A stretch of 64,000 nt of DNA from Streptomyces rapamycinicus NRRL 5491 (GCF_024298965.1 NZ_CP085193.1:186001-250000), one strand, 5' to 3'. Shown: positions 25,261 through 37,716, counted from the first letter of the stretch. The notes: generated by a model not told the origin, from the sequence alone. Program-made: numbers and translations.

Positions 25261-25284
25261 TGGCTTCGACGATCAGCTGGAGCT

Positions 25285-28138
<2,854 letters not shown>

Positions 28139-28403
28139 GGAGGGTCGCTCTCTCTCGTTGTGGTCGGGGCGGCGGGCCGCACATGGGCGCAGGCAGCCCT
28201 TCGGCGAGAAACAGAACACCTGGGGAGCGGTGGCCCACCGGATGCGGATGCATGAGGAAACTCCCTGAGTCGGCTGGGGCACAGCTACCGCGATGCCACC
28301 GGTGTCCCTTGGAGCGCGGCACGATGACGCATGAACACATCGCCGGGTACGGCTTTCAGCGGTGATCTGTGGGGCCGACACAGACCTGCCCGTCCGACGG
28401 ATA

Positions 28404-28417
28404 TTCGATATATCGAA
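28404..28417. promoter_or_regulatory. 14-base perfect palindrome, putative operator of the GH43 gene
   Basis: TTCGATATATCGAA lies between the collapsed lacI gene and the GH43 gene. On the minus strand a TTGTCC -35-like element 17 bases upstream would place the -10 inside the palindrome. The start codon is 265 bases away, so the leader would be long. The most likely former ligand is the adjacent LacI-type protein; this is inference from position. Confidence 0.5.
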
Positions 28418-28587
28418 CGGTAATCGGATTCTCGGACAAGCATGGATGATAGACGGGCGACGAGAGGCGTCAACACCTCTGGCGCCGACGAGCCCCACGA
28501 ATACCGGCCAAGACCGTACGAGGCGGGGAAGTCGGAGCGGCACGGGGCTCCCGGCGTGTGGACGGCGGCCGGTTCTTCGCCTGTCGT

Positions 28588-28935
28588 TCAGCCGCTGGTG
28601 CCGCGGTGCGGGCCGGTGCTTTCGCGGACGATGAGAGTGGGCTCGTCGCAAGGGTCGGGAGCGGGTGCCGCGAGATCGAGCAACCGGTGCAACAGCCCGA
28701 AGCAGGTGCGGCCGAGTCCCCCGAAGTCGAGGCGGACCATGGTCAGCGCGGGGGGCGAGGAAGGCCGCGACGGGTACGTCGTCGAAACCGGCCACGCTCA
28801 GGTCGCCTGGAATGCGCCGTGGAGCCATGCCCGTTGATCACACGGGAGACCATCTGGTACGAGACACCCGCTACCCGTGCGACGTCGCAGATGGTTACGG
28901 TGGGGGCGCCCGCGCTGTCAGGAGTGGTGAGCATC
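28588..28935 (-). pseudogene. LacI-family regulator with large internal deletion
   Basis: From ATG 28935 the frame gives an intact LacI HTH, TVTICDVARVAGVSYQMVSR then VINGHG, and then directly and out of frame the C-terminal end of the same family, IPGDLSVAGFDDVPVAAFLAP. After a further slip it continues as LTMVRLDFGGLGRTCFGLL and ends PTLIVREST plus a short tail at TGA 28588. About 220-240 residues of the effector domain are missing. Only the DNA-binding head could be made. It lies upstream of the GH43 gene and was probably its local regulator. Confidence 0.75.
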
Positions 28936-29377
28936 AGCCCGTGTGCCGACCCCGCGGAGCGCATGAGACCGGTCACTCACCTGTTCCTGGAAGCATGGTG
29001 GCGATCACCCCGCGTGAGCGCCGGGCCTCTGACCGGGCACGACCGGCCCGGAGAAATCGGCGCTGTGATGGCTCTTGACACTTCGGATTCCGTCGCCACA
29101 ATCATGCGGTGGTGTGACCGTTCACACATGGGTCAGGCGGCGCAGAACACGAAGTCCTGAGGCGCCTGGGGGTCGCCGCACCCCGACGCCCGCTGTTGGA
29201 CGGTTCCACGGTCGCCAGGGCCAGCGCCGTGAACGCCATCGTGATCAGCGGGTTCCAGGGCAGCGGCTGCTCAGCCCCGGAGCCGAGTGCCAGACCGCGT
29301 CGGAACGCACTGCCCTCCGGCGTCCTTGCGCCACGTCCGACTGACAGACGCGTGTTCTTCCTGGAGCAGGAGACTCC
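28936..29377. other. Intergenic region without recognisable gene
   Basis: Roughly 440 bases between the lacI relic and the divergent glycosidase stub. Frames on both strands have shadow composition; I see no conserved motif. Confidence 0.4.
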
Positions 29378-29690
29378 ATGCCCACCACGCCTGCCACCGC
29401 GCGCTCGCGAACTCCCGTGTGGCTCGCGGTCGCTGTCGTAGCCTCTCCCGCCGCGGCGACCGGTCCGGCGGCGACGCCGGCTCCGGCCGCCACGAGCGGC
29501 GGCACCCTTGTCGTCGACGCGGATACCGTCGTGCGCCCGGTGACCCGGGTCGGGTCCGGAAGCCTCTACGGCCTCAAGGCCGCGGCCGACTCGTCGGCGT
29601 CCGTACTGACACCGCTGCGTCTCAACCAGCTCCGGCAACTCCCGCCCGGACCCGAGCACCGCCCGAACGGCTCACCCGCTGACTGTTCCC
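29378..29690 (+). pseudogene. Secreted glycoside hydrolase (GH39-type), N-terminal stub
   Basis: ATG 29378 starts a signal peptide (TPVWLAVAVVASPAAATG) followed by TLVVDADTVVRPVTRVGSGS, LYGLKAA and then LRLNQLRQLPPGPEHRPNG. This resembles the opening strand and first loop of large secreted Streptomyces GH39-like enzymes. Only about 100 residues exist; at 29690-29700 the sequence becomes leuC-like. The catalytic barrel is absent. The join is a deletion or rearrangement endpoint. Confidence 0.55.
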
Positions 29691-29700
29691 GCTTCTCTGC

Positions 29701-30172
29701 GTGGACCTGAGCGCCAAGAGCAGCCACGTGGAACCCGACGAGGTCACCGAGGCGTTCGTGCGCACCCTGCCGTACGACCTGCCGCGCGGTGACGGCGGCG
29801 AGGCCGCGACCGTACTGCGGTACGAGGTGAGCGATGTGGTGCCCCAGGTCGCCTGCCTGCCGACGGTCGGCAACGCCAAGGCCGTCTCGGAACATCGTGC
29901 CGTCGAGCCGCGAGGTGTTCGCGCAGACCGTGCGGGAGAGTCTGGTGCTCGGGCTGCACGAGGCCGACGCCACGTGGTTCCCGCCGAGCACCGTCTTCAA
30001 CCGGGCCATCAACATGGGCGCGATGGCGGCGGGCGAGACCATGATCTCCATCCGCACCCGCAACTTGACCGGCCGCAACGGCAGCGCCCAGGCCGAGATG
30101 TGCCTGGCGTCCGCGCAGACCGTGGCGGCGTCGGCCGTGGCGGGCGAGATCGCCGGGAGGAATACCCGGTGA
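29701..30172 (+). pseudogene. LeuC/homoaconitase-like large subunit, truncated with internal deletion
   Basis: The first frame (29701-29880) reads DLSAKSSHVEPDEVTEAFV and DVVPQVACLPTVGNAKAV, a mid-protein part of 3-isopropylmalate dehydratase-type enzymes. Then, in another frame, it jumps to VPSSREVFAQTVRESLVLGL, STVFNRAINMGAMAAGE, TRNLTGRNGSAQAEMCLASA and the C-terminal TVAASAVAGEI. The N-terminal ~200 residues and about 100 internal residues, including part of the Fe-S and substrate site, are gone. The stop overlaps the leuD-like GTG (GTGA), the original operon junction. Dead as an enzyme. Confidence 0.7.
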
Positions 30173-30586
30173 GGTTCGAGGGCAAGAGCTCGACGTTCGG
30201 GGACAACATCCCGACGGACCGGCTCGCCGCGGGCGATATCGTGGTGAGCGGACGGCACGTCGGCCAGTCGTCCGGCCGCGCCATCGCGACGAAGGCGTTC
30301 AAGAGCACCGGCATCGCCTGTGTGGTCGCCGAGTCCTTCGCCCGCACCTTCTACCGCAACTGCTTCGAGGTGGGACTGCCCGCCATCGAGGTGCCCGGCA
30401 TCCAGGACCTGGTGAACCGGGGCGAGGTGCTCCCCGTCGACCTCGCGGCCGGCGAGTTGGTCACCACCACGACGGGCGCGCGGGCCACCGGCTCGCCCAC
30501 GGACCCGTGTCTGATCGACATGCTGGAGACCGACGGCCTGATCGCAGCTCGCGGCGAAGCGCCCGGAGCTGTTCGGCACCGGGTGA
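30169..30586 (+). pseudogene. LeuD-like aconitase-family small subunit, frameshift at the end
   Basis: GTG 30169 follows a GGAGG box. The swivel domain is nearly complete: STFGDNIPTDRLAAGDIVVS, GRHVGQSSGRAIATKAFKST and FARTFYRNCFEVGLPAIEVP. The expected C-terminus (LAAKRPELFGTG, stop at 30584-30586) is in another frame after a one-base slip near 30546. As sequenced, the frame therefore continues without a stop into the LysR gene. With its large subunit deleted it cannot form an active dehydratase. Confidence 0.7.
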
Positions 30587-30726
30587 GGACGCCGTCGGCC
30601 CGCCGTCGACCCGGCACCGCGGCGGCGGACCGAAGGCCGGCGGCCGCCGGGACGGCCCCGGCCGGCCGGACGGCCCGGAATGGAGGATGGAAAGAGCCCG
30701 CGTGCCTGCGGCAGAATCCCGAGCCC

Positions 30727-31710
30727 ATGAGCCCACGGCAGTCCCGCCCCACACACCCCACGCACCCCACGCACCCCACGCACCTCGCGAACCTCGACCT
30801 CAACCTTCTGGTGACGCTCCGAGCGCTGCTGCGCGAGCGGAACGTCACCCGGGCCGCCCGGAACCTCGGCGTCACCCAGCCCGCCGTCAGCGCAGCACTG
30901 TCCCGGCTGCGCCGGCACTTCGGGGACGAGCTGCTCGCCCGGGCACACGGCGCCTACGTCCTGACGCCGCTCGCCGCGCAGCTGGCCGGGCAGGTCGAGA
31001 CGGTGTGCGCGGCCACCGAAAGGCTCTTCGCCACCGGCAGGGCGTTCGACCCCGCGACCACCGAACGGGGGTTCACCCTGCTGATGGCCGACTACCCGGC
31101 GACGGTCCTGGGCCCCCCGCTGTCCCGGCTGTTCGACCACGAGGCGCCCCATGCGGCGCTCCACCTCCAGCTCATCAGGGAGACCCTGGGCAGTGGCGCG
31201 GGCGACGCGATCCGGCTCGTCGACGCCATGGTCTCCCCGCCGCTCGGCCACTTCCGCACCCCGGGGGTCGAGTCGGCTCCGCTCTTCCACGACCGGTGGG
31301 TCTGCGTCGCGTCCGCCGACAATCCGCTGTGCGAGGCCGAGTCGTTCGGCATCGCGGACCTGGCACGGCTGCCGTGGGTGGTGCCCTACCACCGGGACGA
31401 GGGCTACCCGTCGGCCGCTCCGGCGACCCGGCAGCTGACCGCCCTGGGCATCCGGCCACGCATCGCCGTACGCGTGGAGAGCTACCGGGCCGTACCCGAC
31501 TTCATCACCGGAACGCGGCGGGTGGCGCTCGTTCCGGAGCGGCTCGCCGCACCCATCGCGTCCGCGCACGGGCTGCGCACGCTCACCTGCCCGGTACCGC
31601 TCGATCCGCTGGAAGAGCATCTCTGGTGGGACGCGAGCCACGACGAGGACCCGGCACACAGCTGGCTGCGCGACCTGATGGCCCGGGCCGCGGCCTGCCT
31701 CGGAGCATAA
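30727..31710 (+). CDS. LysR-family transcriptional regulator
   Basis: A 327-residue LysR protein: HTH LDLNLLVTLRALLRERNVTR followed by ARNLGVTQPAVSAALSRLRR, then the two-lobed effector domain. The effector domain resembles NodD/LinR-type members (ERGFTLLMADYPATVLGPPL, DAMVSPPLGHFRTPG). ATG 30727 starts a short Pro-His-Thr linker made of three exact 9-base repeats. It precedes, in the same direction, the transporter-dehydratase cluster and is its likely activator. The leuD-like frame runs into it without a stop, so read-through may affect its translation. Confidence 0.88.
   Translation: MSPRQSRPTHPTHPTHPTHLANLDLNLLVTLRALLRERNVTRAARNLGVTQPAVSAALSRLRRHFGDELLARAHGAYVLTPLAAQLAGQVETVCAATERLFATGRAFDPATTERGFTLLMADYPATVLGPPLSRLFDHEAPHAALHLQLIRETLGSGAGDAIRLVDAMVSPPLGHFRTPGVESAPLFHDRWVCVASADNPLCEAESFGIADLARLPWVVPYHRDEGYPSAAPATRQLTALGIRPRIAVRVESYRAVPDFITGTRRVALVPERLAAPIASAHGLRTLTCPVPLDPLEEHLWWDASHDEDPAHSWLRDLMARAAACLGA
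30754..30780 (+). repeat. Three tandem 9-base repeats encoding His-Pro-Thr
   Basis: CACCCCACG is repeated three times exactly, in frame, at the N-terminus of the LysR gene, encoding (HPT)3. Such repeats vary in number by slippage without changing the frame, so the linker length may differ between strains. Confidence 0.75.
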
Positions 31711-31917
31711 ACACCGTTGATGCCGCCCAGTCGAACGCTCTATTGACCTGGCCATTCCCTCCGGTGAAGCGGGCTGCCTACGGTGCGGGACACGCGATGA
31801 GAGCCGCGTCGCGGCACAGCCCCCTCCCCCAGGAGCCCTCATGCCCCATGCCCTGACAGAGCTGCGGTCGTCACCGGCGTCCCCATCATGGCCGACTTCA
31901 ACGGCGAGGAGACGGCC

Positions 31918-33339
31918 ATGAGCGCCACCCGACCCGTCGTGGAAGTAGCCCCGATCGTCGAGCGCCAGCGTGCGAGCCGCCACTGGCTGCTGATGTACGC
32001 CGTCTGCTGTCTGATCACCTTTCTCGACGGCTTCGACTTCCAGATCCTGTCGTTCGCCGCCACCTACATCCGCAAGGACTTCGGGTTCACCGGGACCCAG
32101 CTCGGCACCCTGGCCACGGTCGGTCTCTTCGGCACCATGATCGGCGCGCTGATCATGGGTTATCTGGCGGACCGGATCGGACGCCGTCCCACCATCGTCG
32201 CGTCGGTCGCCGGTTTCGGCCTCTTCATGCTCGGTTTCGCCTATGCGGACACCTACGCCCACCTGTTTGCCCTGCGGTTCGTGTCCGGGCTCTTCCTCGG
32301 CGGGGTACTCCCACTGACCTGGGCCCTGGCGGCCGAGTACGCGCCGAAGCGGTTCCGGGTGACCGCCGTGTCCATCATCATGGTCGGCTACACGCTCGGC
32401 GGCGCCGCCGGTGGTCCCGTCTCCAACTGGCTGATCCCCGAGTACGGCTGGCGATCGGTGTTCGTCGTCGGCGGCGTCTGCTCCCTGCTCACCGTCCTCG
32501 CGGTGCTGCCGCTGGTGCCCGAGTCGGTGAAGTTCCTGGTGCTGAAGGCCCGCCCCGGCAGCGATGAGCGCGTTTCCCGCATCCTGCGCCGCCTCCAGCC
32601 GGGCCTGTCCATCGAGCCCGGGACCCGCTTCACCACCGAGGCCCAGGAGCAGGCGCACTCGGGGAAGCGGTTCACCCCCACCCAGCTCTTCCTTGGCCAC
32701 CTCGCCGCCATCACACCCCTGCTGTGGCTGGTCTACCTCCTCTCCTCGGCGCTGATCTACTTCCTGGTTTTCTGGACACCGATGATCAACGAACAGATGG
32801 GGTTCAGCGTGAGCGCGGCCGCCACCATCGCCGCCCTGGCGAGCGTCGCGGGCGCCGTGGCGCAGCTGTTCATCAGCCGGTTCGTGGACCGCAAGGGGGC
32901 GGGCATCATCCTGTGGATGCCGCTCGCGGCCGTCGTCTGCATGCTGGCACTGGGCACGGGAGTTCTCGGCCCGGCCGTCTACGTCGCCTTCGTCATCGGC
33001 GCCAAGATGTTCGTCAACGGCGGTCATGGCGGTATCACCAGCATCGCCGGCACCTTCTATCCGACGGGCATCCGCGCCAACGGCGCCGCCTGGGCCTCCT
33101 CGGTCGCCAAGGTCGGCGCCATGGTCGGCCCCTGGCTCGGCGGCGTCATCCTAGACGCCGGTCTCGGGGCACACGGCGCGTTCACCGTGTTCGCGGCCTG
33201 CCCGGCCGTGATGGTGCTGGTGCTGTTCGTGCTCGGCCGGGTCCAGCGCCGGCTGCCGGCCGACGCGGAGGGAGCGCTGTCCGCGGCGGCAGCCCCCACG
33301 ACCGGCGTGGCCCCGGTGAAGACGGCGGCCCCCTCCTGA
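31918..33339 (+). CDS. MFS transporter, aromatic/organic acid:H+ symporter (AAHS) type
   Basis: The preferred start is ATG 31918, behind GAGGAGACGG; an in-frame ATG at 31888 lacks a site. The 473-residue protein has 12 membrane helices. TM1 carries DGFDFQ, the acidic motif of acid:proton symporters; the loop after TM2 has GYLADRIGRRP, and GRRP-like signature and PESVKFLV follow in the usual places. Family members take up aromatic or small hydroxy-acids. It is the first structural gene of the cluster with the IlvD, FAD and AcnX enzymes, 52 bases before the dehydratase, so it probably imports their substrate. Confidence 0.88.
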   Translation: MSATRPVVEVAPIVERQRASRHWLLMYAVCCLITFLDGFDFQILSFAATYIRKDFGFTGTQLGTLATVGLFGTMIGALIMGYLADRIGRRPTIVASVAGFGLFMLGFAYADTYAHLFALRFVSGLFLGGVLPLTWALAAEYAPKRFRVTAVSIIMVGYTLGGAAGGPVSNWLIPEYGWRSVFVVGGVCSLLTVLAVLPLVPESVKFLVLKARPGSDERVSRILRRLQPGLSIEPGTRFTTEAQEQAHSGKRFTPTQLFLGHLAAITPLLWLVYLLSSALIYFLVFWTPMINEQMGFSVSAAATIAALASVAGAVAQLFISRFVDRKGAGIILWMPLAAVVCMLALGTGVLGPAVYVAFVIGAKMFVNGGHGGITSIAGTFYPTGIRANGAAWASSVAKVGAMVGPWLGGVILDAGLGAHGAFTVFAACPAVMVLVLFVLGRVQRRLPADAEGALSAAAAPTTGVAPVKTAAPS

Positions 33340-33391
33340 CCGGCGCCTCCGCCACAGAAGCGACCACGAAGAACGAGGAAGGAGCCAAGGG

Positions 33392-35086
33392 ATGTCCACC
33401 GAGCCGCGCAGCAATCATCCGGTCGGGTCGTCTCGCTGGGCGACGACGCGTACGCAGTGGAAGGCGCTGGGCTACGACGACGAGGAGATCCGCCGGCCCA
33501 AGATCGCCATCGTCAACTCCTCTTCCGGGCTCGCGCCGTGCTTCGCCCATCTCGACGAGGTCGCGGAGGCCGTCCGCCGGTCGGTGTACGACGCCGGCGG
33601 GCTGGCCTTCGAGATCCGCACCGTCGCGCCGACCGACTTCATCATGGCCGCCGGCCGGGGTGGCGGCTATGTGCTCTCGGGCCGCGACCTGGTGTCCTAC
33701 GACATCGAGGCGGTTGTCGAGGGCGCGCGGCTCGACGGGATGATCTGCCTCGCGTCGTGCGACAAGACGACGCCCGGCCAGCTGATGGCGGCCGCGCGGA
33801 CCGACGTCCCCACCGTGATCGTCGCCTGCGGCTATCAGAGCTGCGGTGTCCTCGACAACGGCCGCCGCGTCGACATCGAGGAGGTCTTCGCCGATGCCGG
33901 CAAGCTCGCCGCGGGCGCCATCAGCTTCGACGACCTCTGCCGGATGTCCGACCGCGCCATCACCGGCCCCGGCGTCTGCCAGGGGATGGGCACCGCCAAC
34001 ACCATGCACATCGTCGCCGAGGCGCTCGGCATGGCGCTGCCCGGCTCGGCCCCCACCCAGGCCAACAGCGAGACGATGTGGGCGGCCGCGCGCGCCGCGG
34101 CCCCGGTCGTCATGGCGGCCGTCGAGGCAGACCGGCGCCCCAGCACGGTGATGACGCCCGCCGCGTTCCGCAACGCGGTGACGGCGGTCATCGCGGTCAG
34201 CGGCTCGATCAACGCGGTCAAGCATCTGGAGGCGATCGCCGCGGAGTCGCCGTACGACATCGACGTCCACCGGCTTTTCGAGGAGATCGGGCGGGAGGTC
34301 GGGCCGATAGCCGCGGTCCAGCCCAACGGGCCCACGACCATCGACGAGTTCGACGCCGCGGGCGGGGCCCGGGGCGTGCTCCGGCAACTCGGCGACAGGA
34401 TCGACGGCTCGGCCACGACGGTCTCGGGCACATCGATGGCCGAGGTCGTCGCCGGCGCCCCCGTCGACGCGGAGGTGATCCGCGCCGAGCCGATGCGCCC
34501 CGAGTCCACCATCGCCGTGATGCGCGGCAATCTCTGCCCCGACACCGGAATCGTGAAGCTGTCGGTCACAGAGCACCGGGCCCGCGCCTTCCGCGGTACG
34601 GCGCGCGTCTTCGAGTCCGCGCCTAAGGCCACCGAGGCGATCGAGCGCGGCGAGGTGCTGCCGGGCGAGGTCCTTGTGCTGCGGGGTCTTGGCGTCACCG
34701 GCACCCCAGGGATGGGCATGGCCTCCAGCGTGGTCTTCGCGCTGGCCGGCGCCGGCCTGAGCGAGCAGGTGGCGTTCGTGACCGACGGACAGCTCTCTGG
34801 CCTTGTCAACAAGGGCATCGTCGTCGGCGAGATCTCCCCGGAGGGAGGCGTGCCGGGCCCGCTGGGGACCGTCCGCACCGGTGACGAGATCGCGATCGAC
34901 GTCCCGAACCGGACCGTCGACCTCCTGGTCGACGACGAAGAGCTGAACCGCCGGATCGAGGCGTACGCCGAAACACGCGCGCCGCGGACCTGGCCGGCGC
35001 GGCCCGGCTCCTGGCTCGGTGTGTACGCCGGGGCCGTGGAGCCGCTCGACCGGGGCGCCACGCTGCGCCGGGCCGCCGCCAACTGA
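33392..35086 (+). CDS. IlvD/Edd-family Fe-S dehydratase
   Basis: A 564-residue dihydroxyacid/sugar-acid dehydratase behind an AAGGAGCC box. Signatures: IAIVNSSSGLAPCFAHLDEV, CLASCDKTTPGQLMAAART (Fe-S cysteine in CDKT), ACGYQSCGVLDNG, GVCQGMGTANTMHIVAEALG, and the C-terminal TDGQLSGLVNKGIVVGEISP active-site segment. The family dehydrates 2,3-dihydroxy acids or aldonates to 2-keto acids using an Fe-S cluster. It is probably not the biosynthetic IlvD, being set among transport and catabolic genes. Substrate unknown. Confidence 0.88.
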   Translation: MSTEPRSNHPVGSSRWATTRTQWKALGYDDEEIRRPKIAIVNSSSGLAPCFAHLDEVAEAVRRSVYDAGGLAFEIRTVAPTDFIMAAGRGGGYVLSGRDLVSYDIEAVVEGARLDGMICLASCDKTTPGQLMAAARTDVPTVIVACGYQSCGVLDNGRRVDIEEVFADAGKLAAGAISFDDLCRMSDRAITGPGVCQGMGTANTMHIVAEALGMALPGSAPTQANSETMWAAARAAAPVVMAAVEADRRPSTVMTPAAFRNAVTAVIAVSGSINAVKHLEAIAAESPYDIDVHRLFEEIGREVGPIAAVQPNGPTTIDEFDAAGGARGVLRQLGDRIDGSATTVSGTSMAEVVAGAPVDAEVIRAEPMRPESTIAVMRGNLCPDTGIVKLSVTEHRARAFRGTARVFESAPKATEAIERGEVLPGEVLVLRGLGVTGTPGMGMASSVVFALAGAGLSEQVAFVTDGQLSGLVNKGIVVGEISPEGGVPGPLGTVRTGDEIAIDVPNRTVDLLVDDEELNRRIEAYAETRAPRTWPARPGSWLGVYAGAVEPLDRGATLRRAAAN

Positions 35087-35115
35087 CCAACCATCCTCTG
35101 GGAGAAGACCACACC

Positions 35116-36404
35116 ATGCCCCACCCCCTGTCCGATCTCGTCGTCCACACGGTCACCAAGCCGGCCGACGCTCCAGCCGAACGGCTCGACGCCGACATCC
35201 TCGTCGTCGGCGCCGGCATCGCCGGGCTCTCGGCGGCCATCCAGGCGCGCCGTCTCGGCCGCGATGTCGTCCTTGTCGACGCGCTCCCGGTCCTCGGTGG
35301 CCAGTGCGTCAATTCGATGATCGGGCTCTTCTGCGGGATCTACGGCAACGCGCCCGACTACCGCCAGCTCACCCACGGGATCTTCGGCGAGCTCTTCGAG
35401 GCGCTGGAGAAGACCGACGACCTCCACTACAACCGCACCCACACCCAGACGGTGGCCTACGACGAGGTCGCCCTCGGCCGCTGGTTCGAGAACATCGTCG
35501 AGGAGCTCGGTATCCGGGTGGTCCTCGGCGCCTCCGTCAGCGGCGTCGGGGTCGAGGGCGGCGTCATCGAACGCGTCGACTTCGCCACTCGCTTCGGCCC
35601 GGTGAGCGTCACCGCCCGCGGTGTCGTCGACGCGACCGGCGACGCGGCCCTCGCCTGGGAGGCGGGGCTGCCCTGTCAGGTTCCCGACCGTACCGTCTGG
35701 GGCTCCCAGCAGATCCGGCTGGAGGGACTCGACGAGTCCGGCAAGCCGGAGCCCGCCGAGCTGGTGGCCCGGCTCGATGAAAAGGCCGCCGAGTACGGTC
35801 TGGTCCGCCGTGACGGGCTCGCGTTCTTCTTCCCGGGCCGCGACACGGCGGTGATGAACATGACCCACGTCGAGGCTCCCTTGGGCGCAGTTGATGCCGC
35901 CGACGCTCAGCTGCGGGCCGCGCGCAGGCGGACCGGGTCGTGGAGTTCCTCCGGCGGGAGTTCCCGGCGGCGTTCCGGAACGCCCGGGTCCGGGCCTTTG
36001 GATTCCCGGGGCGCCGACAGACCCGCTGGCTCGCCGCCGCCCACCAGCTGACCCTCGACGAGGTGCGGCAGGAGACGAAGTTCGAGGACGCCGTCGCCCG
36101 GACGGCCTGGCCGGTCGAGCTGCACGATCGGGTCGAGGGCTACGTATGGGAGACCTTCGGCCCTGACCACGTCCACTACGTCCCGCTGCGCAGCATGCTC
36201 TCGCCGCGGGCGCGCAACCTCGTGGCCGCGGGCCGCTGTGTCGACGGGGACGCCGCCGCGCTCTCCAGCGTCCGGGTGATGGGCCCGTGCTCGGCGATGG
36301 GCCTCGCCGCCGCGCACGCCCTCGATCTGACCCTGGGCGAGGACATCCACCAGGTCGATCTGACGGCGCTGCGCGACCGCGTCCGCGAGAACGTCGAGGG
36401 CTGA
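35116..36404 (+). pseudogene. FAD-dependent oxidoreductase (FAD_oxidored family), one apparent frameshift
   Basis: The first frame (ATG 35116) gives an FAD Rossmann fold, DILVVGAGIAGLSAAIQARR, then VLGGQCVNSMIGLFCGIYGN and GVVDATGDAALAWEAGLPC. Near 35915 the frame slips by one base. The second part continues as QADRVVEFLRREFPAAF, then RSMLSPRARNLVAAGRCVDG and VMGPCSAMGLAAAHALDL, closing the FAD domain at 36404. Combined length is about 430 residues, normal for the family. Conservation on both sides is excellent, so the slip may be a sequencing error. It is 29 bases after the dehydratase gene and 10 before aconitase X. Confidence 0.75.
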
Positions 36405-36414
36405 GGAGGAGTCG

Positions 36415-37716
36415 ATGGTCGCTCTGACCGACGAAGAGAAGGCCATGCGCGACGGCCGGGACGGCGATGCCGTCGCGGCGGCGATGGATCTGCTCATCAG
36501 ATATGCCGACGCACTCGGTGCCGCGCACCTGTGCGAGACCCGCAATGTGGCGGGGACCAACACCCAGCCCTCACCCGCCAAGACGAAGCTGTTCGAGGAG
36601 GGCGGTTGGTCGAAGGCGTTCGCGGTGATCAGCCTCGACTGCGACGACGACATCGAGGTGCCGCGGATGAAGGTGCCGACCTGCCAGCTCCAGCACGGCT
36701 TCGGCGACGACGCGCTGGGGATCATGCCGTACTCCGAGCGCAACATCGAGCTCCAGGCCGACGCCGAGTCGTTCTACAGCTCCAAGGGCGTCAACGTCCT
36801 GGCCACATGCACCCCGTACCAGGTGGGCAATCTGCCGACCTACGGCGAGCACATCGCCTGGATGGAGTCCTCGGCGGTGGTCTACGCCAACTCGGTCCTC
36901 GGCGCGCGCACCAACTGCGAAGGGGGCGCCTCGACCGGGTCGGCGAGCATCACGGGCCGGATCCCCTGCTGGGGCAACCACCTGGTGGAAAACCGCTACG
37001 GATCCCATCTGATCGAGTCCGGGCTGCGAATGACCGGCTTTCAGGACTGGGGCTTGTTCGGCTACTTCGTCGGCGACGCGGTTCAGGAAGCACGCCCGGT
37101 CATGGTCGGCGACCTCGGCCAGCCCGACCTGGCGGACCTGAAGCACTTCGGGGCGGCCGCCGCCTCCTCGGGCGGCGTCGAGATGTACCACATCCCGGGA
37201 CGCACCCCCGATGCGCCGACGCTGGAGGCGGCCTTCGGCCGCGCCGCCCCGCCCGGGCCGCTGCACTACGGCGAGGCGGAGCGCCGCGCGATCTACGACT
37301 CGCTCAACTCGATCGGGAACAGCGAAGATGTCGACTTCGTGCTGATTGGCTGCCCGCACGCCTCGCTCGAGCAGATCGGCCGGGTCGCGCGGGCGCTCGA
37401 AGACCGCACGCTGTCGGCCGGGACCGAATTGTGGGTCATGACGCCGCGCGCGCTGCGTGCCGTCTCGGACCGCAACGGGTGGACGGCCACCATCGAGCGC
37501 GCCGGGGGCCGGGTCCTGACCGACTCCTGCCCGGCCATGTCGCGGGCCGCGCCCACGGGCACCAAGGTGTTCGCCACGGACTCGGCCAAGCAGGCGCACT
37601 ACCTTCCGGCGATCCTCGGCATCGAAGCCTGGTTCGGCACCACCGAGGAGTGCGTCGATGCCGCCGTGACCGGTCGCTGGCGTGGCTCGCTGGCCCCCGC
37701 GGCGGTGGTCCGATGA
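36415..37716 (+). CDS. Aconitase X large (catalytic) subunit
   Basis: A 433-residue AcnX/DUF521 protein: LCETRNVAGTNTQPSPAKTK, then GVNVLATCTPYQVGNLPTYG with a cluster cysteine, NSVLGARTNCEGGASTGSAS with another, IGCPHASLEQIGRVARAL and TDSCPAMSRA near the end. Known members of this superfamily are cis-3-hydroxy-L-proline dehydratases and archaeal mevalonate-5-phosphate dehydratase; all are mononuclear-iron or Fe-S hydro-lyases needing a small partner. The ATG is preceded by GAGGAG and the stop overlaps the small-subunit start (ATGA), giving balanced synthesis. Actual substrate not predictable from sequence. Confidence 0.9.
   Translation: MVALTDEEKAMRDGRDGDAVAAAMDLLIRYADALGAAHLCETRNVAGTNTQPSPAKTKLFEEGGWSKAFAVISLDCDDDIEVPRMKVPTCQLQHGFGDDALGIMPYSERNIELQADAESFYSSKGVNVLATCTPYQVGNLPTYGEHIAWMESSAVVYANSVLGARTNCEGGASTGSASITGRIPCWGNHLVENRYGSHLIESGLRMTGFQDWGLFGYFVGDAVQEARPVMVGDLGQPDLADLKHFGAAAASSGGVEMYHIPGRTPDAPTLEAAFGRAAPPGPLHYGEAERRAIYDSLNSIGNSEDVDFVLIGCPHASLEQIGRVARALEDRTLSAGTELWVMTPRALRAVSDRNGWTATIERAGGRVLTDSCPAMSRAAPTGTKVFATDSAKQAHYLPAILGIEAWFGTTEECVDAAVTGRWRGSLAPAAVVR

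Noticed and set aside
29566..33027. A 1153-codon open frame on the minus strand.
   Set aside because: It is antisense to LysR, MFS and leuD-like genes, with Glu/Gly/Gln-rich shadow composition typical of the complement of GC-rich codons.
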